Shown here: one piece after another, positions 54,136 through 64,000 of the stretch
How positions within the stretch are numbered: position 1 is the first letter of the stretch
Layout of the letters: each line of letters starts with the position of its first letter
Assembly: GCA_002104935.1 (NCBI GenBank)
Contig: MCGT01000022.1
Span: 310,001-374,000, forward strand
DNA from: Hesseltinella vesiculosa
Lineage: Eukaryota; Mucoromycota; Mucoromycetes; Mucorales; Cunninghamellaceae
DNA length: 64,000 nt
Reading direction: 5' to 3'
The notes under the pieces: generated by a model
Told to the model about the DNA's origin: nothing
Databases searched by the model: none
The model's input: the letters and a program-made list of their open reading frames with translations, nothing else
Program-made: the position numbers and the translations under genes

Positions 54136-56087
54136 TTAAACAACGTCGGTGCGGACGACAAAATGACTGCTGGCAGGAAGGCAGCCAATGACCATATCAT
54201 AGCAATTGACAGAGGAGAACATGGATCTGTAGACACGGGCGATTTTGAAGCTTGGATAGGCAGTGATGCTGCCAGTGACCTGGGGTTCTTTGTCGAGTTG
54301 GACCAGATTAGGTAGCTTTTCTGCATGATAAAGGCCTTGGACGACGGCGGATGGTTGGTAGAAATGGATATATTTCATCAATTTCTGTTGGTTCTTGGGC
54401 GAGAAAGCCACCCAGGGCGATATGGGCAGGTTGGGCTCACTCGCATTGGGTATCCTTCGGTGGCACCAAATAAAATCTTGTTTGGCCAGGGCTCTTGTTT
54501 TCTTTTCCAGGGCGATTCTTTGTTTTTGTGTCAAAGAGTCGTGGGTCAAGGCATCGACATCCACATGCATCACCGACTGGCGGTCCTAAAAAAAGACAAA
54601 AAAGTGGTCAGTGTGACGGTGCGACAATGAGAAATTCGGGGGAGGAGGGCACCTACGGATTTCTTGTCGCCACCAAAGAAATTGCCAAGGGTGGATAGAC
54701 GACGTACAAGGCCTGAGGTTTTCTTTTCGCCTCGGAAGTCAGCCAAAGAAAGAGATCGAGCCAAGGGAGCAAGGGAGTTGGCAGAAGGTCGTCGAGTGGT
54801 TGGCAGAGAGCCACCAGAGGTCAAGAGTTCAGGCGGACCGCTCATGTCCGAGGAGGCGGATGCACCCAGAGGCGAGGAAAAGGCGCCTTCTGGAAGGCCA
54901 TGCGACAGGTCATTGTTCTCGTTCGTGTCGGCTTGGGTTGGTTCTTTGTTGGTAGGGTCGGATGGTGGTTGGGAAATTGGGGGTGAAGGGCGGTCGGAGG
55001 TGGCGGCAGAAGCAGGAGGAAGCTGCTCAGCGGTGGCCATCATGGATGGGTTGAACATCATCATGGGGTTCATGGGTTGCATGGGGTGGGCTGGGACATT
55101 GTAGCCAAAAGGAGGAAAGGGCTGTGGAGGTAAAAAGGAGGAAGCCGGGGACATCATGGGTTGGGGCAAGGGGGGTGGCATCATGGGCTGTTGCGGGCCA
55201 AAGAAAGGCTGGGAGAAGGGGGTTGACGTAGGTGGGGGTGGTTCGTTGTCTTGGATGGATGGTGGTAGGATGCTGATGGAGCTGTTAGGGTGAGAGGGAG
55301 GAGGCATCCTTGTGGTGGAAACGGAAGGTAGATCTGGGCTGGTAAAGTGAGCCGACGATCGCCGATGCAAAAGGTGGGCGGGCGCTTGGGCCATGGGCTC
55401 GCCATAGTACACGTCGGTATCATCGACGGCAGATCTTCGTCGGCCATAAGTGGTGGAGGCTCGTTGTTCGAGCAAGATGGCTTCATCGTCCAGGTCATTG
55501 TAGTAGGCTTGGTCGAAGGAGGTGGGGTAATAGGGGCGGTCTTGCCGCTTTGACATGCGCCTTGGCAAGGTCGAGTTTGTGGAACGATGACGGAATAACC
55601 TTGTGGTACTACCAAAAGCTGGCGACATGGGAGATGTCATGGTGGGTGACGCAGACGGGTGAGTCATGGGATATCTTGCTTCGGAAGTCAAAGGGGAGGG
55701 GTAGTAGTAGCCAGGATGTAGCTGAGGAGAGACACGCCGGGAATAATCGTAGACTTGGTCATACCCTTGATCAAAATAGTCGTCTTGTTGGTCATACCCG
55801 TTGTCTTCCCAGTAGTCATATCTTGGTTCATTGTCTATTTAGAGAGCAGAATGTGAGCTATGGTGCCAAGATAGAAAAGAATAAATATAACGTAAGTTAC
55901 CATAAGAGTGAAAAGGTGGTTGATTATAGGCTGACGGATCATAATATGGATTTTGTTGGGGGCTCGGGTATGAAACAGTCTTTTGCTTGCGTCGTTTCGA
56001 CAGTTTGCGTCGATGAGATGCAGGTGCCCGTTCGATGAATTCATAATCATCGACATGAGATCCTTGATGAAAATAACTAAAAACCAT
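54136..56087 (-). CDS. Uncharacterised 604-residue disordered protein with conserved-looking C-terminal domain
   Basis: Not recognised. Exons: 56087-55901, 55834-54657, 54585-54136, in phase. Residues 1-~110 are Tyr/Asp/Gln/Pro-rich (prion-like, with repeated GYDQ/YYD). A long region follows that is rich in Ser, Pro, Met and Phe (MMPPPLPQPMMSP, PMQPMNPMMMF), then basic/Ser motifs (RRPSANSLAPLARSLSLADF, LVRRLSTLGNFFG) that look like kinase or 14-3-3 sites. The last ~150 residues (last exon) appear folded: KTRALAKQDFIWCHRRIP, then PWVAFSPKNQQKLMKYIHF, then IARVYRSMFSSVNCYDMVIG. The Trp/asparagine pattern is faintly like a WWE-type fold, which is only a guess. Possibly a cell-surface signalling or RNA-granule scaffold. 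Confidence 0.65.
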
Positions 56088-56560
56088 TGGATTGGAACAT
56101 GAACAAAAAAAAGTGGAAAGAAAGAACAGTGCTGCCCCTGCCCACCTTGACCATTTTTATCTGCACTTGGACGGAAAAGGAAATCCCGACTTCGAGCGAA
56201 AAAACAACAAAAAGCACTTGACTTGGGAGTGGGATTCCTGTTTCATCCATGAACGGACCAAAAAGAAAAAAAAGTAGGTTTGTGCTGAGGCAAAATGGTG
56301 CTCGTTCTTGGCAGCCAATGATTTATCTCTAAGCATGAAAAAAAAATAATGAAAGGACGAGCTCGTAATAAAAAAATCAATAAAACAAAATGAAGCTGAG
56401 GGGAATGAAATGGAAATCGTCCTTTATATTGAAGAGGATGGTGGAAAAGAGTTTAAAAAAGAGGGGCTATGGTACAAAAAAAAGAAGATATACATGCAAC
56501 GAAGTTTGTGTTCAACTTCAACAAGAGAGGTCATGGGGGAGAAGCGGTCGGAGGATGAAG

Positions 56561-57449
56561 TTAAGCAGTGACCAAGGTTTGGTGTTGTTGTTCTTGACGC
56601 TTTTTCTTGGCAGCCATGAAAGCAGCACGCATCTTGAAATAGTCTTTGTGCAAACCACATTCGGTTTTTTGTGAGCCAGACCAGCGACCATCACGTTCAC
56701 CTTGAGCTTCACTAGGACGCTTTGTGGAGTGGCGGTCACCGATGGATTTGTAACCTTGATCGACGAGAGCATTGTAGGGCACTTCATTGGCGCGGATGTA
56801 GGTCCACACTTGCTGGAAATCCCAGAGAGCCAAGGGATTGAGCTTGATCAAGCCTGTGCCATCGACTTCCAAAATTGGAATATTTTCGCGGTCACCCCGC
56901 TGGCTTCGGCGGCGGCCCGTGATGACTGAAGCCACGTCCAGCTGCTCATAGGCTCGTCGTGAGGGTTCGACCTTGACCAAATAGTCATAGGAGTCTTCAT
57001 CGGCTTTCCACAGTTCTTCACCATGTTCATTTTCAAAGGCTTCCGTGGTAGGCGTGCCGACAGGATGGAACACGTGCAGAGGTGCATCATAGGTAGCTTT
57101 GACACGATGGGCCAAATCCAACGTTTCTTGAAAATGGTACAAAGTATCCAAGAAAATCAAAGGCACCAAGTGTGGCTGGTTGCGATCGAGGCTAATTTTA
57201 CTGATCATATCGGCTGTGGCAAGACCTGAAAAATAAAACATGTCAGCCTTTCGACTTCCAATGAAGCAGGCGTTTTTTACCAGTCAAGCCAAAGGCAGTG
57301 GTCTGATACAAATTTGGCAAATGGTCAATAGCCCAGGTCAAGATTTCTTGAGGGGTTAAGGTCCAAAGATATTCATTGATAGAAGCAAGATACGCTTGAG
57401 TGAGTTGCTTGCTGGAGGTGATTTTGATGCTGGATGTGCTGACAGGCAT
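56561..57449 (-). CDS. MET16: Phosphoadenylyl-sulfate (PAPS) reductase
   Basis: Reduces PAPS to sulfite with thioredoxin in sulfate assimilation. Exons 57449-57281 and 57225-56561; 277 residues. The PP-loop-like nucleotide site appears as TTAFGLTGLATADMI (interrupted by the intron), then PLIFLDTLYHFQETLDLAHRV. Next come ITGRRRSQRGDR and NPLALWDFQQVWTYIRANEVPYN. The catalytic KTECGLH has its Cys at about residue 246, followed by a short Lys/Gln-rich tail. This is the thioredoxin-dependent fungal type: there are no extra Cys pairs for an iron-sulfur cluster. Confidence 0.96.
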
Positions 57450-58572
57450 AGTGCTTTTTTCGATGAGGTATAATGTAAAAAAAAAAACAAATGAAAAAAA
57501 AGAAGGAAGATCTTTTCGAGCTCTATTTAAACCCTACCAAGAGGTGCTCCGCTTCAATCAGGCAAAAACCTGCGATTTGGCCAATGACATGCATTCTTGA
57601 TGGTGACATCTCCTGAAGAAATTGCGGTGAGCTACACCAAGAAACATATAAAAAAAAATAACCTTACGATAATGGTTGAAAGGAGATTGCTGATTCATAG
57701 CGCTGTCGATGGCTCATTTCATTTGATTACTCACCAACCCTTCCATTTCTCATTGTCCATGCGGGGTTTTCATTCCGGGTTTTTTTTTCTACCACTTCCC
57801 CTGCAACATAAAGCATCCTTGCAACTTGCTCGAAGCACTTGAAAGCACCTCCTCTATGCCATTGTCAGTCCAATGGTTTTTATCTGGATGACTCATTTCT
57901 CATGCCTTGTGTGATGGAAAAAAAAGATGCCCCGAATGCATGAACGCCAGTTTTTGTTGTGTCTCCCCAACGTCTCTCATCCTTTTCAAGGCAGCCACGA
58001 ACCAGCACAGACCTTGAACGATGTCTTTTTTTTTTTTTTTTTTTTAAGAACAAAAGAAAAAATAGAAAAAAGAAAAGAGTTGTGCATGGCCCATCAGTAT
58101 CCAAAAGCGCCTCAAAACTGAGAAAGCATCAGCATGGCTTCCAGTCTATTTTTTTTTGCTTTTTTGCTTTTTTGCAATTTTGCTTTTTCCACTCTTATTC
58201 TTCCTCCCCTACTCCAGCTAACTCATGTCCTAAGAAACTACCTGCTGCCTGAGCGTTGCTGTTAAATACCATAGTTAATAACTCATAACTCATGCACTGC
58301 TAAGAGTGAAGGAGGAAAATAGTGATGAAATGAGGATGACTCTCTGATACAGTAGTTGGAAGGAAAGAGCATGGATTTCTGCACTTGAAAAAGGATGATC
58401 GGCTTGCACGCCTACTCTTTTTGTCGGTTTCCAAAAGCGGCCAAACAAAAAAAAAAGGCGGTCAACTCCACCATCTTTTCTTTCATCTTTTTTCATCCTT
58501 GTGGTTCAGCTGCATTGTTCTTTTGTCACTGTCAATAAGAACCTCCCCCTACCACAATTACTGTATTTAGCC
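57450..58572. other. 1.1-kb divergent gene-free stretch
   Basis: Promoters of the PAPS reductase (-) and PP4R1 (+) genes. It holds a T-run of about 22 nt near 58035 and a short GCTTTTTT tandem near 58150-58185. No gene is supported. Confidence 0.55.
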
Positions 58573-61500
58573 ATGGCTGGTAAGTGACATGGAAAAAAGA
58601 AGAGGAAAGTGACAAAGCAAAGAAAGCGGATGAAGGGCCTGGAAGGCAAGGGAGGCAAGGGAGGGAAGGAAGGGTGGGGAGGCACCTCATGGGACGGATC
58701 ATGGGATGGCACAGGCATTGACATCTCTTCTGAATAGATCTAGGTTTTGATTTTGCGGATGATCACGACGAATATGAAACGTTTGAAGATGAATCCATAG
58801 TTAACGAGATGGACGACATCCCTACGGGTGACGACGCAGCCGATGATGCTGGCCAATCAACCCATGGAGCACCTGTTGAATCCGATAGGCTAGTATCTCC
58901 CGATAGACTTCTGGAAGCTCCAGAGGAAGGCTATGATGGCAGCTCTCTATTGTCCACCATGCTCGCGGAAGGTAAAGCCTTTTTTTTTTTTTTGGTGTAG
59001 CCATTGGTATTAAACCTAACTTTTTTTGTGTAGCGCCACAAGATGACTTGGATACCAATATTTTAGAGACAGAGACACTGACACCCATTGAATGTATTCG
59101 CAAATATGGTCAGAGCAATGATATGATTCACAGGTAAAAAATGCACAGTAGCCCCTGGTGAAGATGGTGAAGCTCACTTTATCATCCCCTTTTCTTCTGT
59201 AAGACAATTGATTGCTAAGGATCTACCTATTGCTTTGTACGAGGCGGAAGTGGATGAAGCTGTGGATGAGTTACTACCCTTGGTATACCGACTGGCATAT
59301 GACGAAGATGATACCGTCCGAGAAACGTTTGCTTCCGAGCTAGACAAAATCATTCTGTACTTTTATCGAGTAAGTCCATGGCATGACCAGCTAGGAGGAC
59401 ATCGTCTCATTTTTTTTTTGGACGTCCTTGTTAGCAAGCCCCACCTATCCTTACCGATGAAGCAACATCCGACTCTTCGCGACATATCCCACCCAAAACC
59501 TTCTCACGCATCCTCATCCACTTGCTACTAGACCAATATTCAAATGTGGCCGCCCTGGGCCAACAGTGTATTGTGTCGGTGACAGCAGAACTGATGGGCA
59601 CGGAAGCTGCCTTCACCACCCTGGATCACCAATTGATACAAATCGACATCTTCCAAGGCGTGGTGCTTGGTCTCATGGACATCATTTCCGGAAAGCGACG
59701 ACCCCCCAGCATCGATGACTTTGACCAGGATACCTCGGATCAAAAAAACACCGACGATCATCTGTCAGCCAACCTCTCCGCCACGTCCCTGGCCTCGCCC
59801 ACCACGGCTGTCCCCCCCTCCACCACTGGCGTCCTTCGCCGCTCCTCCGCCACCCCTGGTTTCGAATCCAGCTTCATGGCCCCAACCACCGAAGAATTAG
59901 ATCAAGGCGAAATTAACCTTGCCAAAATGATGTGCCTCTCCGTAAGCTCCGCTCCGCTAGAAAAATAGCCATCTCACTTTCTATGTTCCATTTAGCTATT
60001 GTCATCATTGATACCAGTCTTGGGTCCTGAACGAGCCACAGAAGACTGTTTGCCCATTGTGGAACAGCTAGCCCAAGATGCTATGTTTTTCGTTCGTAAA
60101 GAAGCCGCCGTGGCCATCGGAAGTCTTGCCAATGTGGTTGATCCACAAGTCGCACTAGATCGCTTGGTAAGCTGGGTGAACGGACTCATCGACAGGCATC
60201 CACTGACCTTTTTTTTTTTTCCTCCTCTCTCCAGCTTCCTTTATACAGTGCTTACACGCGGGACAGTATTTGGCACGTGCGCTGTTCTTGCTTACTGACG
60301 CTGCCATTGCTATGTGGTGTGTTGGATGACGAAACCAAGGCCCAGCTGGCTGTCGAGGCCGTCGAAATGTTCAAGAACGATGTGTCACGAAATGTACGCA
60401 ACACCCTGGCCGAAGTCATTGGTGAACTGATTACCAAGTTTTTACCCGACGACTGGGAAACAACCGGCACGCCTGGCAAGGTAAAAAAAAAAACAAGGGA
60501 AATGAGATCGAGCATGCCCACTCAGCTCTTTGTTTGATAGGTGCCTGAACCGCTTTTGGAATTTTTCTTGTCTCTTGGCGCCAGCAGCAACTCTAACCAG
60601 ATGTTCAAACTGGAGACAGATCGAGCCTTGATCTGCGCTTACAACTTCCCTGCAGTGGTGGTAACGGCCGGAGCGGACTTTTGGGACAGCCACCTGAAAG
60701 AGACCTATCTGGGCCTGACCAAGGACTATCAGATAAAGGTGCGCCGCACCTTTGCTTATTCATTACACGAAATCGCGCGCATCATCGGCTCAGAACGCAC
60801 CGAACGTGACCTTGTTCAGATCTTTGCCCTGTACTTGATGGATTTGGACGATGTCAAGCAAGGTGTCATGGAACACCTGGCCGACTTTTTGGGCACGCTG
60901 GCCGTCAGCTCACGCAACGAATACATCCCTATCCTGATCGAGGTGTGGGACGGCGTCATGACCAATTGGCGCCTACGCGACACTCTGGCCGCCCAACTCC
61001 GTGAAATCGCCCTCCTCTTTGATGCCGCCCGTGTCGTCGAACATATCCTACCTCTTGCCATCCGTGGTTGCCATGATGAATTTGCCACTGTCCGCCAAAC
61101 GGCCGTCGAAGCCGTAAGTCTCAACAAAACCGGAAAAAAAAAGGCACTCATTTCTCTCTCTCTAGTTCCCTGTTATTTTGGACATTGTCAAGCGTGCTGT
61201 GGATGAAGGTGGCGAAAACCTGTCGCATGACGGTGACATGGAAGACGAAGAAGGTGACGATCCCGAAGATCAAAGTGAAAGCAAACGCAACTTCGCCCTA
61301 GCCCTGTTGAATCATGTCATGGAATGCTTGGATGAATTTGTCCGCTCCAAGATGTACCGCGATAGGTTGACGTAAGTTCCAAGAAAAAAAGGAAGCTTAG
61401 GATGAGGACCAGCTGCTCACCACCTTGTTTCGATTTTAGGTTCACCTTGATTTGCCGTGCTCTGTTGGACATGGGGATTTCGGCTGGAGACTTCGCGTCC

Positions 61501-62262
61501 TTCTTTTTGCCTCGGCTGAAACCTTTGACGGAAGATCCGGTTGTCAATGTCCGAATTGGCGCTTCACGCACCCTTCGACAAATATATACCAATGAATCCT
61601 ATCGTCAGGAGCTCGTGGCGCTGAACCTTTGCGACGATGGGCAGGACGATGACCCCGACGACCAGAAACTCGACACACTACCAGGACAGCTGATGGACCA
61701 ACTGCTGTACCGCCTAGCCTTGGACGCCGATGTGGACGTGCGCTTATATGTGCTTGATCTCGTTGATCCCGATCGTCTCGAGGCCGAGGAACAAGCGTTC
61801 CAGCTGGCCGCATCGACTGCGCCACTCACCTCCTCCGCCGACAAAAACGAGCCCTTGGACAACCCCACACCCGCCCTTAGCAACGGCTCGTTCACCGCCG
61901 CAACTGACCAACAGCCTTCGGACGGACACCGATTAATGCGCAAGATATTGAACGAAGATACCTCCATTGACCCCGACCAGACCATCAATGACATTGACGA
62001 AAACAACAATAACGAAGCTCCCATGGACACAGATGAACAGCTACGCCCCTCTTACATCAGCGAGCCCGTCGATGAAGCCCAGCCTCAGAATGCCGTCGAC
62101 CCCAAGGATGAGGATGGCGATGCTTTAATGACCGAAGCCGATCAAGACGATGACGATAGTGACGACGACGCTCCTCCTCCCAGTCAAGAAAAGAGCGAAT
62201 TTATCTATCTTTCCAAGTCACCTCAGGACACCGTTGCCGACCCATCAGTGAACAACTTCTAA
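58573..62262 (+). CDS. Protein phosphatase 4 regulatory subunit 1 (HEAT-repeat scaffold)
   Basis: Scaffold that binds the PP4 (or PP2A-like) catalytic subunit. Exons: 58573-58579, 58744-58971, 59034-59133, 59204-59369, 59435-59941, 59996-60166, 60235-60480, 60541-61113, 61166-61371, 61440-62262; 1008 residues. The start codon sits on a 7-nt exon (Met-Ala-G). An acidic N-terminus leads into LIAKDLPIALYEAE...ELLPLVYRLAYDEDDTVRE, the first HEAT repeats. Further repeats run to about residue 850: LLSSLIPVLGPERATEDCLPIVEQLAQD, FVRKEAAVAIGSLA, LPLYSAYTRDSIWHVRCSC, NTLAEVIGELI. They are interrupted by a disordered Thr/Ser loop near 240-310. The C-terminus is a long Asp/Glu-rich disordered tail. A plain PP2A A-subunit is shorter and lacks the loop and tail, which favours PP4R1. 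Confidence 0.88.
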
Positions 62263-62668
62263 TCCATAGCGCTTCTCATGTGCATTCCTATTTCTACTTG
62301 GTTTTTATAGTATTGTTATTATTATTTTACGTTCTTTTTTTTGTATATTTGTTGTGCCTGTACAGACTCTCCCTCCATCCAGTAATAAACCTTTTTTTTT
62401 TTTTTTCCTGCCCCAAATACTTCGGTCAGCATGCGTTCAGAAACAGTCAAAGCATAAACACACAAACCTCAACGTCGCTATTGTATCGAGCCATAGAAAA
62501 GAGGCAGTTTCGAATCCATATCTAAGTTCTTCACTTAATGACGTCCTGGTTTTCTAGAAAGGTTCTGGACTGAAAGCAACACACACAAAAAAAAACCAGT
62601 GGAGCGGTCGGCACAAGGCTCCTTTTTTAATTCTCTCTAGCCATTTTGCTTTCTTTCTTTTTGTTCGC
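62263..62668. other. Tandem spacer PP4R1 - SMG8
   Basis: 406 bp. AATAAA-like signal near 62383 followed by a T-run of about 16. No gene is seen. Confidence 0.6.
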
Positions 62669-64000
62669 ATGGATGAAATCAATCGATTGCTACAAACCTT
62701 TGCAATAGAAGAAGACAGACCACTGACGATCGTTTCAATATTTGCATGCCATGGATTTCGCCAGGAGCCAGACCAACACCAGCTAAAGTACCTGGATCTT
62801 GCCAATCAGCTTGTTGGAAAAGACGTGTTTGCTCCTCGGCTAAAGGTAAATGATACCTGTACATGGCCCTGTTGCTCAATCTTATTTATCTTGTTGGGCA
62901 TAGACATTGAAGCTACACACGTTAAGGGTATGGGCTTTTCTTTTCTTACTACTTGAAAAAAGCCTAGGGCTTACTGACCTTCATTGAGTTAGATAGCAGA
63001 CGATCTTCAGTTTTATTTGGATAAAGAGTCTAACATTGGCTACTTTTATTATGATTCTCAAGTCTCGATCCAGGATTGGGCAACTCTATTTGCACAACAA
63101 CAGGTCAATGCCGATAGCCATGCCGAAGACAGCAGCAAGCCAGGCAAGGTAAAAATCAGAAATCAAAACCACCCGATCAACTTCTATACAGCTTGAGATG
63201 TTTATATTTATTTACTCATCCAAAGGGAGCCAAAGACAACACAGTCATGGACAACTTGCGTTCAAATAGGATGCGCAGCTTGCTGCTGATGTTTTTGGTG
63301 TCACACCTGGTGATAGTAAGCTCCCTCACCCTATTCTTTTTCCTGGCGATGGCTCACTGACCAATGATTTTCCCAGCCAATTCTTCCACCAACATTGTTG
63401 AGCTCTGACCTGCTATCGATCTTGGTGATCCTGCAACAAGCAAAGACTGAATTTCATACACACTTGCTCCAATTTCAGATGCACTGCTGGAAACACTGGA
63501 ACATCCCGGTGCCGTCGTCTATGTTTGAACGCAGAGAAGCTGAAAGTCGCCGTGATCGAGAACGGTTGACGGGTTGGTGGGGACCAGCCAGAGGCGTGCC
63601 GTTGATAGCTTGCATCGCTGCCAATGTAAGTACACGGTGATCAAGCAGAAAAAGAAAACCACTGACATGCTCCAAAGGTCTCGATGCCCAGCATGGAAAA
63701 TCTCAATCGCTCCAGCCTACCGGTCTTCATGACCAAATTGCAAGAAGCGCTCCAAAACAAAGTCAAGCATCTCCTCCGCGCAGCTCAACTCCTCCCGCCT
63801 GTGTTACAAGACGGCTCCAATGGCAACATTGAATTCCGGTGCGAAACGGAGATGCAATAAAATGGCAAGGACTCACTCGTTTTTTTTTCTCCAGATCCTT
63901 ATTCTGTCTTGCTTCTGGCCCATACCCATTTTTGCATTTGATACCAAACATTCCACTACACCTACAATCGTTACTAGATAATGGCAACAAGGATGCCCTT
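62669..64000 (+). CDS. SMG8: SMG8-like nonsense-mediated-decay factor, N-terminal part (runs off right edge)
   Basis: In other eukaryotes SMG8 with SMG9 restrains the SMG1 kinase that phosphorylates UPF1 in nonsense-mediated mRNA decay. Exons so far: 62669-62845, 62904-62927 (24 nt), 62993-63148, 63226-63315, 63377-63625, 63678-63838, 63895-64000 and beyond; about 335 residues visible, all in phase. Similar features: an N-terminal strand PLTIVSIFACHGF; DLQFYLDKESNIGYFYY; MRSLLLMFLVSHLVI followed by LPPTLLSSDLLSILVILQQAK; PARGVPLIACIAAN; SSLPVFMTKLQEALQNKVKHLLRAAQLL; and RSLFCLASGPYPFLHLIPN. The block order fits SMG8, but sequence similarity by eye is moderate. Confidence 0.7.

Noticed and set aside
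54664..55104. 146-codon plus-strand open frame
   Set aside because: Opposite the disordered protein's large exon. Composition (Arg/Glu/Gly) is the complement of its Ser/Pro-rich codons.
1..64000. tRNA genes, rRNA or CRISPR arrays
   Set aside because: The few TTCGAATCC-like strings (for example near 59862 and 62512) lie in coding or spacer sequence without cloverleaf partners. No regularly spaced repeats were found.

Overview
This window is nuclear DNA of a filamentous fungus, most likely an early-diverging one (Mucoromycota, probably Mucorales). That is an inference from several things: dense, short, AT-rich introns (about 132 modelled, mostly 45-90 bp) in almost every gene; conserved eukaryotic single-copy genes; a fungal gene set (calcineurin A, NUP85, CDK8, TVP18, BEM46, PIG-S, NVJ2-type SMP protein, PAPS reductase); and a decayed transposon-type zinc-ribbon ORF of a kind I associate with Mucoromycota. 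Coding exons have moderate GC. Introns and spacers are full of long poly(A)/poly(T) tracts, up to 26 nt. No rRNA, tRNA or CRISPR was seen.

Layout. 1-1170 (-): 5' part of a kinesin-3 gene. 2910-7413 (+): calcineurin A, an ER disulfide isomerase ending in RDEL, and a small Kre9/Knh1-like secreted protein. 7930-12526 (-): a paxillin-like four-LIM protein and nucleoporin NUP85, divergent from intronless mitochondrial ribosomal protein L2 (12693-13802, +). 14168-17685: a type II membrane glycosyltransferase (-) and two uncharacterised proteins. 18049-19234 (-): BEM46-type hydrolase. 19235-20714: a decayed stretch with an orphan terminal exon and the zinc-ribbon pseudogene. 20715-26872 (-): CDK8, a LOG-family nucleotide phosphoribohydrolase and PIG-S. 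27619-32039 (-): a full-length ABCB exporter. 32397-35747 (+): TVP18, a DUF202 protein and a 42-residue zinc-knuckle microprotein. 36270-38533 (-): a PFK-2 whose bisphosphatase domain has lost a catalytic histidine. 39242-39846 (+): CYSTM microprotein. 41076-43110 (-): allantoate-permease-family transporter. 44234-53970 (+): Ser/Thr-rich GPI-type protein, mS35, a quinone-oxidoreductase-like enzyme, NVJ2/TEX2-like SMP protein and an AVT-type amino acid transporter. 54136-57449 (-): a disordered protein of unknown function and PAPS reductase. 58573-64000 (+): PP4R1 and the start of SMG8.

This is ordinary housekeeping DNA, with no gene cluster and no operon-like logic. Short spacers (83 bp calcineurin-PDI, 132 bp LOG-CDK8, 166 bp NUP85/RML2) suggest a compact genome with shared promoter DNA. 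The most unusual content is in gene structure: five GC-AG introns (three in CDK8), exons of 5, 5, 7, 13, 18 and 23 nt, and start codons isolated on 5- and 7-nt exons. At protein level, the PFK-2 with RAGE in place of RHGE and the two TATA-driven cysteine microproteins stand out. Exon models were built by hand from splice consensus, reading-frame phase and family similarity. Phases were checked exon by exon, but no transcript data were available.
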